This document shows positions 28,192 through 35,612 of a DNA stretch of 53,595 nucleotides, in pieces. A program made the position numbers and the translations under genes. The notes under the pieces were generated by a model, which did no database searches, was not told the origin of the DNA, and worked only from the letters and a program-made list of their open reading frames with translations. The stretch spans positions 1 to 53,595 of the forward strand of contig JACMOI010000042.1 in assembly GCA_014378105.1 (NCBI GenBank). The letters are read 5' to 3'. Position 1 is the first letter of the stretch. Every line of letters starts with the position of its first letter. Origin of the DNA: Pseudopedobacter sp. (GTDB lineage: Bacteria > Bacteroidota > Bacteroidia > Sphingobacteriales > Sphingobacteriaceae).

Positions 28192-28778
28192 TTTTTATCT
28201 TCTTCCATCTTTTTCAGAGCTGCCAGTTTTGCAGCTTGCCTTTCGGCTTGTTGCTTTTCTAGCTCCACACGTTTTTCTTCTGCTTCTGCCTCCGTCATAG
28301 TGGCAAATTTATAATTCAAATCCGAGATATGCGTTACACTTTTATCGTAACCAGGTGTCATGGTTATGCACTCTGTTGGGCACACCGTGGTACACAAACC
28401 GCAAAACATGCACTTCGCCATGTCGATGTCAAACTTAGGTGCATACAAACGCTTTACCGAACCATCCGAGGTTTTCCCAATCGCATCTGTTGCTTTGATA
28501 CTTTCAATGTCAATGCAATTCACTGGACAAATTTTGGCGCACAAATCACACACAATGCAATCGTCCATTTCTACCGTCAACTGGTAACGGCCCACCTCTG
28601 GCACCGGCAATTGCTGATGCGGATATTGCACCGTCGCAATCCCATTTTGCTGCTCAAAATAATCTGCTTCCTTTATTCCTTTTACTTTTTTAGAATGTGT
28701 GGCAGCACCAAAATGACTTAGCGTTAATGCTAAACCTTTCCATGCCGTTTTCAACCCGTTAAAAGCTTCTTTAATCAT
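28188..28778 (-). CDS. nuoI: NADH-quinone oxidoreductase subunit I
   Basis: A 196-residue peripheral subunit holding two [4Fe-4S] clusters (N6a/N6b) that pass electrons towards the quinone site. Two CxxCxxCxxxCP motifs are complete: Cys74/77/80/84 and Cys123/126/129/133. A Lys/Glu/Gln-rich helical tail (residues ~160-196, KRVELEKQQAERQAAK) extends beyond the core. The 243 bases separating it from nuoH are filled with dispersed repeats, unlike the overlapping junctions downstream. Confidence 0.97.
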   Translation of the reverse strand: MIKEAFNGLKTAWKGLALTLSHFGAATHSKKVKGIKEADYFEQQNGIATVQYPHQQLPVPEVGRYQLTVEMDDCIVCDLCAKICPVNCIDIESIKATDAIGKTSDGSVKRLYAPKFDIDMAKCMFCGLCTTVCPTECITMTPGYDKSVTHISDLNYKFATMTEAEAEEKRVELEKQQAERQAAKLAALKKMEEDKK

Positions 28779-28802
28779 TTATAATTCTTTATTTGGGGGT
28801 TT

Positions 28803-28905
28803 CCCCGATAGCTATCGGGGCAGGCTTTCAGCTATATCTTTTTTTTCTTATTCTTCGACTCCGCTCAGAATGACAAAAAAAGGATGCCGCTTCAATCCTT
28901 AACCC
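28803..28905 (-). repeat. Dispersed composite element, copy 1 (between nuoH and nuoI)
   Basis: It begins with the perfect 18-bp palindrome CCCCGATAGCTATCGGGG (28803-28820), followed by GGCTTTCAGCTATATCTTT and, after an insertion, by GGATGCCGCTTCAATCC and TTAACCC. The same blocks in the same order occur inverted at 48708-48781. The 22-base repeat at 28854-28875 sits nested inside this copy. It is noncoding DNA within the nuo cluster. Confidence 0.7.
28854..28875 (+). repeat. 22-base dispersed repeat, copy A
   Basis: Starts TTCGACTCCGCTCAG and ends AATGACA. Related copies lie at 28981, 29005 and, inverted, at 51339. Members differ from each other at one to three positions. Nested inside the composite element between nuoI and nuoH. 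Confidence 0.8.
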
Positions 28906-28939
28906 ACCTTTCAAACGTATTAAAAATATTGCTCGAATT

Positions 28940-28979
28940 GTGCACTCTGTGTAAATCCTCCGTGTCCTCCGTGGTTAGC
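28940..28979. repeat. CTCCGTG-type intergenic repeat
   Basis: TCCTCCGTGTCCTCCGTGG contains two tandem CCTCCGTG units, preceded by GTGCACTCTGTGTAAA. It resembles a common intergenic repeat that I recall from many bacterial genomes (CTCCGTG...CTCCGTGGTTA). It abuts the 22-base repeat copy B. Identification as a dispersed repeat rests on memory, because only one copy is in this window. Confidence 0.4.
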
Positions 28980-28980
28980 C

Positions 28981-29002
28981 TTCGACTCCTCTCAGGCTGA
29001 CA
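28981..29002 (+). repeat. 22-base dispersed repeat, copy B
   Basis: Starts TTCGACTCCTCTCAGG and ends CTGACA; two bases separate it from copy C in the same orientation, making a local tandem pair just past nuoH. Confidence 0.8.
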
Positions 29003-29004
29003 AC

Positions 29005-29026
29005 TTCGACTCCGCTCAGGCTCACA
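29005..29026 (+). repeat. 22-base dispersed repeat, copy C, overlapping the nuoH stop
   Basis: Starts TTCGACTCCGCTCAGG and ends CTCACA. On the minus strand this tail supplies the TGA stop of nuoH (29022-29024), so the repeat defines the C-terminus of that protein. Confidence 0.8.
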
Positions 29027-30092
29027 ATAACATCAACCTCCACAATCCCGAAATCACCAAACAAGCAAAAGCCAATGGTGTTAATACCTTCCAACACAAC
29101 GTCATCAACTGGTCGACACGTAAGCGTGGTAATGTCCAGCGAATCCACATTTGCGCAGCCACCACCAATAAACATTTGCCCATCACCCAAAAAATTCCCC
29201 AGAAAACTCCGGTTGTGTAATCTGCTAAATGCAAGCTTCCAATATTTGGTAAGGGCGTATTCCATCCTCCTAAAAATAAAGTCACGCCCAACATCGCTAC
29301 CAAAAACATCATGGCGTATTCTGCCAAAAATATGAAAGCGAAACGTAAACCTGTATATTCTGTATGGAAACCACCAATCAATTCCGATTCTGCCTCAGGT
29401 AAATCAAAAGGTGCTCGGTTACATTCTGCCAACGAAGCGATAAAATAAATCACATAAGCCACCAATAAATGTGGTGCCTGAAAAACATTCCACGCCAATA
29501 TTCCACCAATTTTATTGACTTCTAAAACCCCAAAAAACTTGATTTGTTCAGTCGCTAAAATACCTTGGTTGAAATTGATGACTTGTAAATCCAAAGATTG
29601 TGAAATCATCACGGCAGAGATGATGGCAAAACCAATCGGAATCTCGTAAGAAACCATTTGCGCTACCGACCGCACCGCACCCAATAAACTGTATTTATTA
29701 TTAGATCCCCAACCCGCCATTAAAATCCCTAAAGCTTCTATAGAAATAATGGCGAAAACATAAAAAACCCCAAGATTCATTGTTGCTGGCACCAATCCCG
29801 GAGCCCATGGCAAAGCCACAAAACCTAAATACACCGCCACAAAAATAATGACAGGCGCAATAGTAAATAGCACTTTATCTGCTAAAGCGGGAACAATGTA
29901 TTCCTTTTGAATGAGTTTGAGGATATCGGCTGCGGTTTGCAACCAACCAAATTTCCCGGTTTCCATCGGACCCAAACGGTCTTGAATGAAAGCCGAAATC
30001 TTGCGCTCGGCATAAACGCCCACCAAAGAAAAGGTGGCGATAAAGCCAAAAATGGAAATGGCAACCAGAAAATATAAGAAGTAAAAATTCAA
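29022..30092 (-). CDS. nuoH: NADH-quinone oxidoreductase subunit H
   Basis: A 356-residue subunit with about eight to nine helices that forms the quinone-binding chamber of complex I. Motifs: VYAERKISAFIQDRLGP, GWLQTAADILKLIQKE, MVSYEIPIGFAI, NRAPFDLPEAESELIGGFHTEY (split at residue ~245) and MWIRWTLPRLRVDQLM. It is the first nuo gene here: no nuoA-G genes precede it, and the next upstream genes are a higBA toxin-antitoxin pair. The stop codon lies within a dispersed 22-base repeat. TAGATTTG just upstream may be its own promoter element. Confidence 0.97.
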   Translation of the reverse strand: MNFYFLYFLVAISIFGFIATFSLVGVYAERKISAFIQDRLGPMETGKFGWLQTAADILKLIQKEYIVPALADKVLFTIAPVIIFVAVYLGFVALPWAPGLVPATMNLGVFYVFAIISIEALGILMAGWGSNNKYSLLGAVRSVAQMVSYEIPIGFAIISAVMISQSLDLQVINFNQGILATEQIKFFGVLEVNKIGGILAWNVFQAPHLLVAYVIYFIASLAECNRAPFDLPEAESELIGGFHTEYTGLRFAFIFLAEYAMMFLVAMLGVTLFLGGWNTPLPNIGSLHLADYTTGVFWGIFWVMGKCLLVVAAQMWIRWTLPRLRVDQLMTLCWKVLTPLAFACLVISGLWRLMLL

Positions 30093-30116
30093 TCCCTAAG
30101 CCTTTATTTAACGCTG

Positions 30117-30124
30117 CAAATCTA
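30117..30124 (-). promoter_or_regulatory. Possible -7 element upstream of nuoH
   Basis: Minus-strand TAGATTTG fits the Bacteroidota -7 consensus TAnnTTTG and would start transcription about 18 bases before the nuoH ATG. No TTTG is seen at the -33 distance, so the call is weak. If real, it would make nuoHIJKLMN a separate transcription unit. Confidence 0.3.
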
Positions 30125-30238
30125 AGGAATTTAGGTGGGGATTAGAGAATGTATAGTGAATTGGTAGAGATTTCATTTTTTGAGTTTAAATAATAAATTA
30201 TAATGGTTATTACTATTTTTAAAAATTGAAATCCAAGC

Positions 30239-30365
30239 CTGTCCTTAGTCTTAAGCGAAGCATGACATAGGATTTACGAATAGCAAAGAGTCACCAAACT
30301 CGTTAAAGAAAAGCTAAATGAAAAGCTATTTGTGAGACCTCTCCTCCCGTTGAGAACGTTTCTAT
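30239..30365 (+). repeat. Long dispersed repeat (family A), full copy R1
   Basis: About 127 bases aligning along their whole length with 51646-51769, by eye at roughly 80% identity. Shared blocks include CTTAGT, GGATTTAC, AAAGAGTC, CCAAACT, AAGCTAAA, CTATTT and TGAGACCTCTCCT. The internal hairpin stem (CCTTAGTC/GACATAGG) has two mismatches in this copy. It lies between nuoH and higA, ending 2 bases before the higA stop. Confidence 0.8.
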
Positions 30366-30367
30366 TA

Positions 30368-30664
30368 CTAAACACCCTCCATCTCTTCCATCAAAGCTTT
30401 TTGAAAAGTATATGCAGATTGCAAATTATACCATAATTGACCACTTGTTCCCAATGCTTTTCCAATTTTAATCGCAAGAGTGGCTGAAATATCTCTTTTT
30501 CCTGCAAAAATCAAACTTAAATTATTTGGAAAAATTCCAATTTGTTGAGCAAAATCCTTCTTTTGGATTTCACGAGCTTCTATCTCCTCCAATAAAAACT
30601 CACCCGGATGAAATGCTTCAATTTCAATTTCAGCACCTTTAGAATTAAAGACCTGATTGTTCAT
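30368..30664 (-). CDS. higA: HigA-family antitoxin (XRE helix-turn-helix)
   Basis: A 98-residue protein with the HigA layout: FHPGEFLLEEIEAREIQKKD, then a helix-turn-helix (residues ~33-60, FAQQIGIFPNNLSLIFAGKRDI) and TLAIKIGKALGTSGQLWYNLQ. It neutralises the HigB toxin and represses the operon. It starts 19 bases after the toxin gene, the toxin-first order typical of higBA. The C-terminal YTFQKALMEEMEG helix fits the family. Confidence 0.92.
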   Translation of the reverse strand: MNNQVFNSKGAEIEIEAFHPGEFLLEEIEAREIQKKDFAQQIGIFPNNLSLIFAGKRDISATLAIKIGKALGTSGQLWYNLQSAYTFQKALMEEMEGV

Positions 30665-30683
30665 TTTATAATAGTTTTAGTTA

Positions 30684-30989
30684 TTAACTATAATGATTAT
30701 TGATTTCCTCAATAATTATTATTTCAAGGTTGTCTTCGTTATCAATACTTAATATAAGTCTATAACTTCTATTTAATCTAATAGAATACATACCTAAATA
30801 TTTTTTTTCAGTCAGTTTTTCAAAATGTAAAGAACTCATTTTTCTTAAATCTTGAGTACTGCCCGCCGCTCTTATAAAAGCTAATTTCTTTCTAAAGGAT
30901 ATTATCACTTCTGTTGGAAATTTACTTTTTCCTGTGGCTTGTTTTTCTGCAAGCATACCTAGATGCTCATCATGAAATATTACTTTCAT
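30684..30989 (-). CDS. higB: HigB/RelE-like toxin
   Basis: A 101-residue RelE/HigB-fold protein. Family elements: FRKKLAFIRAAGSTQDLRKMSSLHFEKL, then the YSIRLNRSYRLILSI beta-strands and a short C-terminal strand IIIIEEINNHY. HigB toxins cleave mRNA on the ribosome; the basic/aromatic pair RLNRSYR fits the active strand, though it was not checked against structures. It is the first gene of a toxin-antitoxin operon with a well-formed, operator-overlapped promoter upstream. Confidence 0.9.
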   Translation of the reverse strand: MKVIFHDEHLGMLAEKQATGKSKFPTEVIISFRKKLAFIRAAGSTQDLRKMSSLHFEKLTEKKYLGMYSIRLNRSYRLILSIDNEDNLEIIIIEEINNHYS

Positions 30990-31066
30990 TATTTAATCTG
31001 GTTTAAATTTTTTATCAATTTTCATGTCGTGTTTTTTTATTTGTGTGTGTTATTTAAGTTAGGATT

Positions 31067-31098
31067 CAAATATAAAGAGAAAAATATAATTATCCAAA
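31067..31098 (-). promoter_or_regulatory. higBA promoter (Bacteroidota -33/-7 type)
   Basis: On the minus strand, TTTG (31095-31098) and TATATTTG (31067-31074) are separated by 20 bases. This fits the TTTG-N(about 19)-TAnnTTTG promoter of Bacteroidota. Transcription would begin near 31060, leaving a leader of about 71 bases before the higB ATG. Confidence 0.6.
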
Positions 31099-31110
31099 TT
31101 TGATAATTAT
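31086..31110. promoter_or_regulatory. Inverted repeat, candidate HigA operator
   Basis: ATAATTATC and GATAATTAT are perfect 9-bp arms around a 7-base centre (CAAATTT). The -33 TTTG of the higBA promoter lies exactly in that centre, so a bound dimeric repressor would block RNA polymerase. Autoregulation is standard for HigA; the site itself is inferred from symmetry and position. Confidence 0.6.
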
Positions 31111-31172
31111 CTTTTTTTGATAACACACCTAATACCGTTTGACTTATTAACTTAAGTGCATATCTAACTGAT

Positions 31173-31217
31173 AAAGAAAAACCTATTTGTGAGACCCCTC
31201 CCTCCGTCAATGTCACA
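31173..31217 (+). repeat. Family A repeat, partial copy R3
   Basis: AAAGAAAAACCTATTTGTGA followed by GACCCCTCC and CCGTCAATGTCAC matches the 3' third of R1 and R2. It has the same orientation as R1, so the two direct copies bracket the higBA module. Confidence 0.6.
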
Positions 31218-31223
31218 CTTTAC

Positions 31224-32294
31224 TTAAATATGCACCAACACCCACAGTTCCACCATTTCCTCTGAACGCCAATATTGGTCGCGTTTGGTTTTATCTGAGG
31301 CTTGTTTTACTGGCCTTCTGCGACGATTTTCTAATATAAACCTACCTCCTTCTGCCAACTCCTTTTCTATAGGATGGGTATCAGTAACTTCAGTAACCTG
31401 AGCTAGGTTAGAAAACAGAAGCACAATTTTTCCATTAGGTAGCAGTCTTTTTTTTGCTTCAGCAAAGAATTCAGGAAAAAGGTTTTCATCATAATAAATG
31501 GCTTCATCTAAATTTTCTAATTCTTCTGTTGCAGGCAACCAAGGTGGATTAAAAACAATCAGTTCAGTTGGCTTTTCCCATTTACCAAATAATGGGGCGA
31601 AATCTAACTCTATCTTTCTAGAGAGTTTGGTATCTCCCATCATCTCGTTTAACCCGATGATTGCATTTGCATTGGTATCTGTCACAAATACTTTTTGGAA
31701 ACCATGTTTAACCAATTGTAAAGAAAGCACTCCACTACCCACGCCAACTTCAATGGCGGTTTTCTTGGGTCCAGAATAATATTTTAACCAATTATCAAAT
31801 AGGAAAAGATGTTCAAAACGGGTGGGAAAATAAACGTCATAATACGGATAGATTTTATCTCTTAATACCGGAATAGTAATTCCTTTTATATACCACTGCC
31901 AGGCACTGTTTAATCCCTGAACGTCAGGAAAAGTGAGCCTAAAATCAGGTTGTTCTGGATAGAGTTTTCTCAGCCACCCTATTTCCGGTGACTTATTAAC
32001 CGTTAACAAATGATTTTTCACTTGTAGCAGAATGAAATGGGAATAAAAGCGAAAGGCTTTACGATAAGCTCTTTGTTCTAAAAAAGTTTCATTGAGATGC
32101 GTTTTTTTCAGCACTAACTGTAACTCATGTAAAAGCTCCAATCCAAATGAATATCTTTCTTCTACTAAAACATACTCTTGTTCAAATATTGATTCCAGCG
32201 TTAAAGATAAATCAGAACCTTTTCTAAACGAATTGGTCTTCACATCAGCAGAAACTATGGCTGGTCGATTAACTTGTAGAATTAGATTTATCAA
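31224..32294 (-). CDS. Class I SAM-dependent methyltransferase (HemK/PrmC-like motif)
   Basis: A 356-residue protein with an N-terminal ~150-residue region of unknown type and a C-terminal methyltransferase fold. Motif I is IEVGVGSGVLSL, and FNPPWLP is the NPPY-type motif of enzymes that methylate amide or amino nitrogens (PrmC/HemK, N6-adenine and 2-N-guanine methyltransferases). FVTDTNANAIIGL is the acidic loop that contacts SAM. It could modify a protein glutamine or an RNA base; the sequence cannot decide. It is a single leftward gene with long untranslated flanks. Confidence 0.82.
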   Translation of the reverse strand: MINLILQVNRPAIVSADVKTNSFRKGSDLSLTLESIFEQEYVLVEERYSFGLELLHELQLVLKKTHLNETFLEQRAYRKAFRFYSHFILLQVKNHLLTVNKSPEIGWLRKLYPEQPDFRLTFPDVQGLNSAWQWYIKGITIPVLRDKIYPYYDVYFPTRFEHLFLFDNWLKYYSGPKKTAIEVGVGSGVLSLQLVKHGFQKVFVTDTNANAIIGLNEMMGDTKLSRKIELDFAPLFGKWEKPTELIVFNPPWLPATEELENLDEAIYYDENLFPEFFAEAKKRLLPNGKIVLLFSNLAQVTEVTDTHPIEKELAEGGRFILENRRRRPVKQASDKTKRDQYWRSEEMVELWVLVHI

Positions 32295-32361
32295 TTTTTT
32301 TGGCTTTCTTTAAGTTATGAATTAAAAAGATGGAAGTTTTTTTTCAGGATAATCAATCTTA

Positions 32362-33060
32362 TTATTTCGCTAAAACATAAGCCTTCATCTCGGTTCTAAT
32401 CCTGAACCCTAGCTTCTCATACAATTTTACTGCGGCCGCATTATCTTGGCGAACATGCAGGAAAGGAATTTGAGATTTTTCCAAGATTCTTTTGATTTGT
32501 TCGCGAATAACAGCGTAAGCATAACCTTTACCCAAAAAATCGGGATGCGCACAAACTGCCGAAACTTCTATATAATTGCTGGGATGAAAACGATGCCCCG
32601 CCATAGCGGCTAGTCTTCCTTCTTCAAAAACTCCAGTATAATTACCTAAATCAATGGTTCTGGATAGAAAAGGCCCAGGTTTGGTAAGCTCTACCAAAGC
32701 AATCATTTCGTCTACATGTTGTTGATCTAACTCATTTAAGTTAACTTCATTTTTCAGTTCAGGAGCTTCATCCCTTTCATAAACAAATTGAAACATATCA
32801 ATTTCCTTGATTAAATTCCAATAGTTAGGTATTTTTAAAGCATCTGGAGAGAAAATGATAAAGACACCTTTATCTGGCATCATTGTATGCAGTTTTTTGA
32901 AGTCATACTCTGAGTTGGTCCTCATCCCTGCAAAAGAGGCTACTTCGCGATGGTAGTATTTTACACTTTCATCGCCTTCAGAAAATACACGATGATTGGT
33001 AGTCAAAGCATTATATATAGGATTGTCTAAGATATGAGCCACTGGTGGCAAAGGTATCAA
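32362..33060 (-). CDS. GNAT-family N-acetyltransferase (FR47-like)
   Basis: A 232-residue protein whose C-terminal half has the GNAT fold: LAAMAGHRF, YIEVSAVCAHPDFLGKGYAYAV (acetyl-CoA pyrophosphate loop) and PFLHVRQDNAAAVKLYEKLGFR near the end. The N-terminal ~110 residues form the extra domain seen in FR47-like acyltransferases. The substrate is unknown. Single leftward gene. Confidence 0.9.
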   Translation of the reverse strand: MIPLPPVAHILDNPIYNALTTNHRVFSEGDESVKYYHREVASFAGMRTNSEYDFKKLHTMMPDKGVFIIFSPDALKIPNYWNLIKEIDMFQFVYERDEAPELKNEVNLNELDQQHVDEMIALVELTKPGPFLSRTIDLGNYTGVFEEGRLAAMAGHRFHPSNYIEVSAVCAHPDFLGKGYAYAVIREQIKRILEKSQIPFLHVRQDNAAAVKLYEKLGFRIRTEMKAYVLAK

Positions 33061-33191
33061 AAAGTAAAAACAACTTTTAAATCATTTGGCTAAATATGTT
33101 GTTAAATAAAGAAAGTAAATAAAAGCACCTCTTATCACTTTAATAATACAAAACTGAATTTCATTTATATTTAATTTTAACAAAAAAATTA

Positions 33192-34121
33192 ATGAGCATT
33201 GCAATCATTTTCACAAATAAAAACCCAGATCCTTGGCAAGCTGCTTTAAAAATACATTTACCAGAAACTGTAGTGGAAGTTTACCCTAGTATTAAAGATT
33301 ATGCTGCAGTGGATTTCATACTATGCTGGAAACCTGAGCCAAACGTAATTGATAAATTTCCAAATTTAAAAGTAATACAATCTATTGGCGCAGGAATAGA
33401 TCGAATTATTAATACACAAACCATTAAAGAAGATCAAAAGGTTACACGAATGGTAGATGAGAATCTTTCAAATGACATGTTTGAGTTTCTTCTAGTAGCA
33501 GTATTAGGACAATTGAAAAATATTAATTTATATCAACAGCAACAGGCACAAAAGATGTGGTTACCGACTAACTACAATTCGATTAAAGACTTCAACGTTT
33601 GCATTTTAGGTTTAGGAACTATTGGATCTTTTGTAGCTGGAAAATTTGTAGCCTTGGGCTTTAAAGTAAAGGGTTGGTCTGTTACCAGAAAAGATATTTT
33701 AGGTGTAGAAAGTTTTGAAGGTGAACAAGAAATGTCTGCTGCTTTAAATGGAACCGATATTTTAATTAACATTTTACCTGCTACAAGACAAACAGAAAAC
33801 ATCCTAAATAAAAATCGCTTAAAGCAACTAAATAAAGATGCATTTTTAATAAACGTAGGAAGAGGTGAACATCTAATAGAAGAAGATTTATTATCTCTTT
33901 TAGATGAAGGACATCTTTCTGGTGCTTTATTAGATGTTTTTAAGGTGGAACCACTTCCAATTAATCATCCTTTTTGGGTGCATCCTAAAATACAAGTTAC
34001 GCCACATGTAGCTAGTATTACGAATATAAAATCAGCTGTATTGACCGTAGCAACAAACTATCAAAACCACTTATCAGGAAAACCATTGAAATTTGAAGTT
34101 TCACTAAAAAAAGGATATTAA
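33192..34121 (+). CDS. ghrA: Glyoxylate/hydroxypyruvate reductase A-like D-2-hydroxyacid dehydrogenase
   Basis: A 309-residue NAD(P)H-dependent dehydrogenase. The Rossmann loop is LGLGTIGSFVAGKF. The catalytic Arg lies in NVGRGEHL, Glu in DVFKVEPLP and His in TPHVAS. The size and the N-terminal pattern (DFILCWKPEPNVID, NLKVIQSIGAGIDR) match the GhrA branch, which reduces glyoxylate and hydroxypyruvate. The VOC gene starts on the base after its stop, so the two are co-translated. The symbol is by family resemblance. Confidence 0.87.
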   Translation: MSIAIIFTNKNPDPWQAALKIHLPETVVEVYPSIKDYAAVDFILCWKPEPNVIDKFPNLKVIQSIGAGIDRIINTQTIKEDQKVTRMVDENLSNDMFEFLLVAVLGQLKNINLYQQQQAQKMWLPTNYNSIKDFNVCILGLGTIGSFVAGKFVALGFKVKGWSVTRKDILGVESFEGEQEMSAALNGTDILINILPATRQTENILNKNRLKQLNKDAFLINVGRGEHLIEEDLLSLLDEGHLSGALLDVFKVEPLPINHPFWVHPKIQVTPHVASITNIKSAVLTVATNYQNHLSGKPLKFEVSLKKGY

Positions 34122-34535
34122 ATGCAAACGAATTTTCACTATGCTTTTAAAGTAAAAGACATTGCTAGCACCAAACAATTTTATAGCGAGATATTGGGTT
34201 GTAATTTGGGTAGAGAAACCGACCATTGGGTAGATTTTGACTTTTTTGGTCATCAGCTATCAGCTCATGTATCAACCGCTATTCCTGATTTAGATTATTG
34301 CGGAATTGTTGATGGTATTAAAGTTCCTATTCCTCATTTTGGTTGCATTATTTCTTTTGAAGATTTTGATAGAATTAGTAAGAAATTAAAAGAACATCAA
34401 ATCACTTTTTTGATGGACCCACAAACCCGTTACATAGGAAAAACAGGTGAACAAAAAACAATGTTTATTTTAGATTTCAGCAGTAACCCTTTAGAATTTA
34501 AATGTTTCAAAAATCGGGAAGAAATATTTTTATGA
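34122..34535 (+). CDS. VOC-superfamily (glyoxalase-like) protein
   Basis: A 137-residue protein with the vicinal-oxygen-chelate fold: FHYAFKVKDIASTKQFYSEI at the N-terminus (metal-ligand His7), a second beta-alpha-beta unit, and FILDFSSNPLEFK with a C-terminal Glu ligand. The family includes glyoxalases, dioxygenases and resistance proteins. Its position immediately after ghrA suggests a role in small oxo-acid metabolism, but the reaction is unknown. Confidence 0.88.
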   Translation: MQTNFHYAFKVKDIASTKQFYSEILGCNLGRETDHWVDFDFFGHQLSAHVSTAIPDLDYCGIVDGIKVPIPHFGCIISFEDFDRISKKLKEHQITFLMDPQTRYIGKTGEQKTMFILDFSSNPLEFKCFKNREEIFL

Positions 34536-34613
34536 TAAATAATGTTGATCTGTTAAAACTTTATAATTTAGCAAGCCTTTATCAATAATAATTATTGCTT
34601 TGGGAAGAAATTT

Positions 34614-35612
34614 ATGAACAATAATACCGGTTACAAATGCTTTATAAAGCATCTTGATGATTTAAACAAGATAATGGATAAAGCGTTTTTGGGCGATGAG
34701 CCAGAACTTTCACTTTATCATTCCGACGTAAGACAGGTGATTTTTAAATTAGAAGGGCTTTGCAGACTTTATAAGAAAATCTACGATAAAAATTATTTCA
34801 AAAGTCTTCAAAACGAGTTTAAATTATTAGAAGATCAGTTAGGTAAGATAGATTTTTATGATGCTTATTGGCAAGAATTTTCTGCAATTAAAGATTTCCC
34901 TATCCAATTATTAAATAGCATCAAACAAGACTATTTTAATGAGTTAAATACTTTGAAAGAACTAATCCAAACCAATGATTGGAAAAATCCAAATCAAAAA
35001 TTTGAACTAATTATAGAGAAAATAGATGGGATAGAATGGTTACAAGATGATCAGGAGCGTTTAGCAGTTGCTAAAGTTGTTGCAAAGCAAGTATCTAAAA
35101 TTAAGGATAAATATAAAAGTGGCGAGCTTAATTTTAATGATATAGAGTTAGGATTACATGAGTTTAGAAGAAAAATAAGATGGATTAGCATCTACGCAAT
35201 TGCACTAGACGGCTTAATTCAATTACAAAAAGATGATTACGACCAATTTCTAAAAAAGTACCTCACCAAAGAAGTGCTCAAAAATAAATTCAATCATTTG
35301 CCAGCTATCAAAAAAGATATTAAACCTATTTATTTATCACAATCTGCTTTTTATGCTTTAAGCTGGCTAATTTCAGAAAGTGGAAAAATGAAAGACCACG
35401 GTTTAAAACTAGTTTTAATTGATGAATTACAAAAAATATCAGGAGAGGATGATAAAATAGTATTAGAGAAACTTATGCTATCTTTCAGCAAAGAAAAGCC
35501 TTCTGGATTAAATGAAATTATAGATAAAATAAAATTTGAGGCTGACCATTTTATTTATACTGATAAGGTTTTAGATATTTTGATGAAAGATCTAAACAGT
35601 GTGTCGAATTAA
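34614..35612 (+). CDS. All-helical protein with CHAD-like segments, function unknown
   Basis: A 332-residue, Lys/Glu/Asp-rich protein without signal peptide, predicted almost wholly alpha-helical. Two segments resemble the His/basic helices of CHAD domains: YHSDVRQVIFKLEGLCRLYK (residues ~35-54) and LHEFRRKIRWISIYAIAL (181-198). CHAD proteins bind polyphosphate through such surfaces. The similarity is by eye and may be superficial. The stop codon shares bases with the convergent porin gene's stop in a TTAA sequence, so the genes overlap by 4 bases. No partner genes adjoin. Confidence 0.75.
   Translation: MNNNTGYKCFIKHLDDLNKIMDKAFLGDEPELSLYHSDVRQVIFKLEGLCRLYKKIYDKNYFKSLQNEFKLLEDQLGKIDFYDAYWQEFSAIKDFPIQLLNSIKQDYFNELNTLKELIQTNDWKNPNQKFELIIEKIDGIEWLQDDQERLAVAKVVAKQVSKIKDKYKSGELNFNDIELGLHEFRRKIRWISIYAIALDGLIQLQKDDYDQFLKKYLTKEVLKNKFNHLPAIKKDIKPIYLSQSAFYALSWLISESGKMKDHGLKLVLIDELQKISGEDDKIVLEKLMLSFSKEKPSGLNEIIDKIKFEADHFIYTDKVLDILMKDLNSVSN

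Noticed and set aside
26316-28721. Several plus-strand ORFs inside the nuo cluster
   Set aside because: They are antisense shadows of nuoL, nuoJ, nuoK and nuoI with basic, low-complexity products.
28975-29265. Possible 96-codon minus-strand ORF across the nuoH end
   Set aside because: It is an alternative frame of nuoH extended by the dispersed repeats.
31156-31235. GTGCATAT ... ATATGCAC inverted pair around repeat R3, considered as insertion-element ends
   Set aside because: Only 8 bp, one arm is part of the methyltransferase stop region, and nothing mobile lies between; likely chance.
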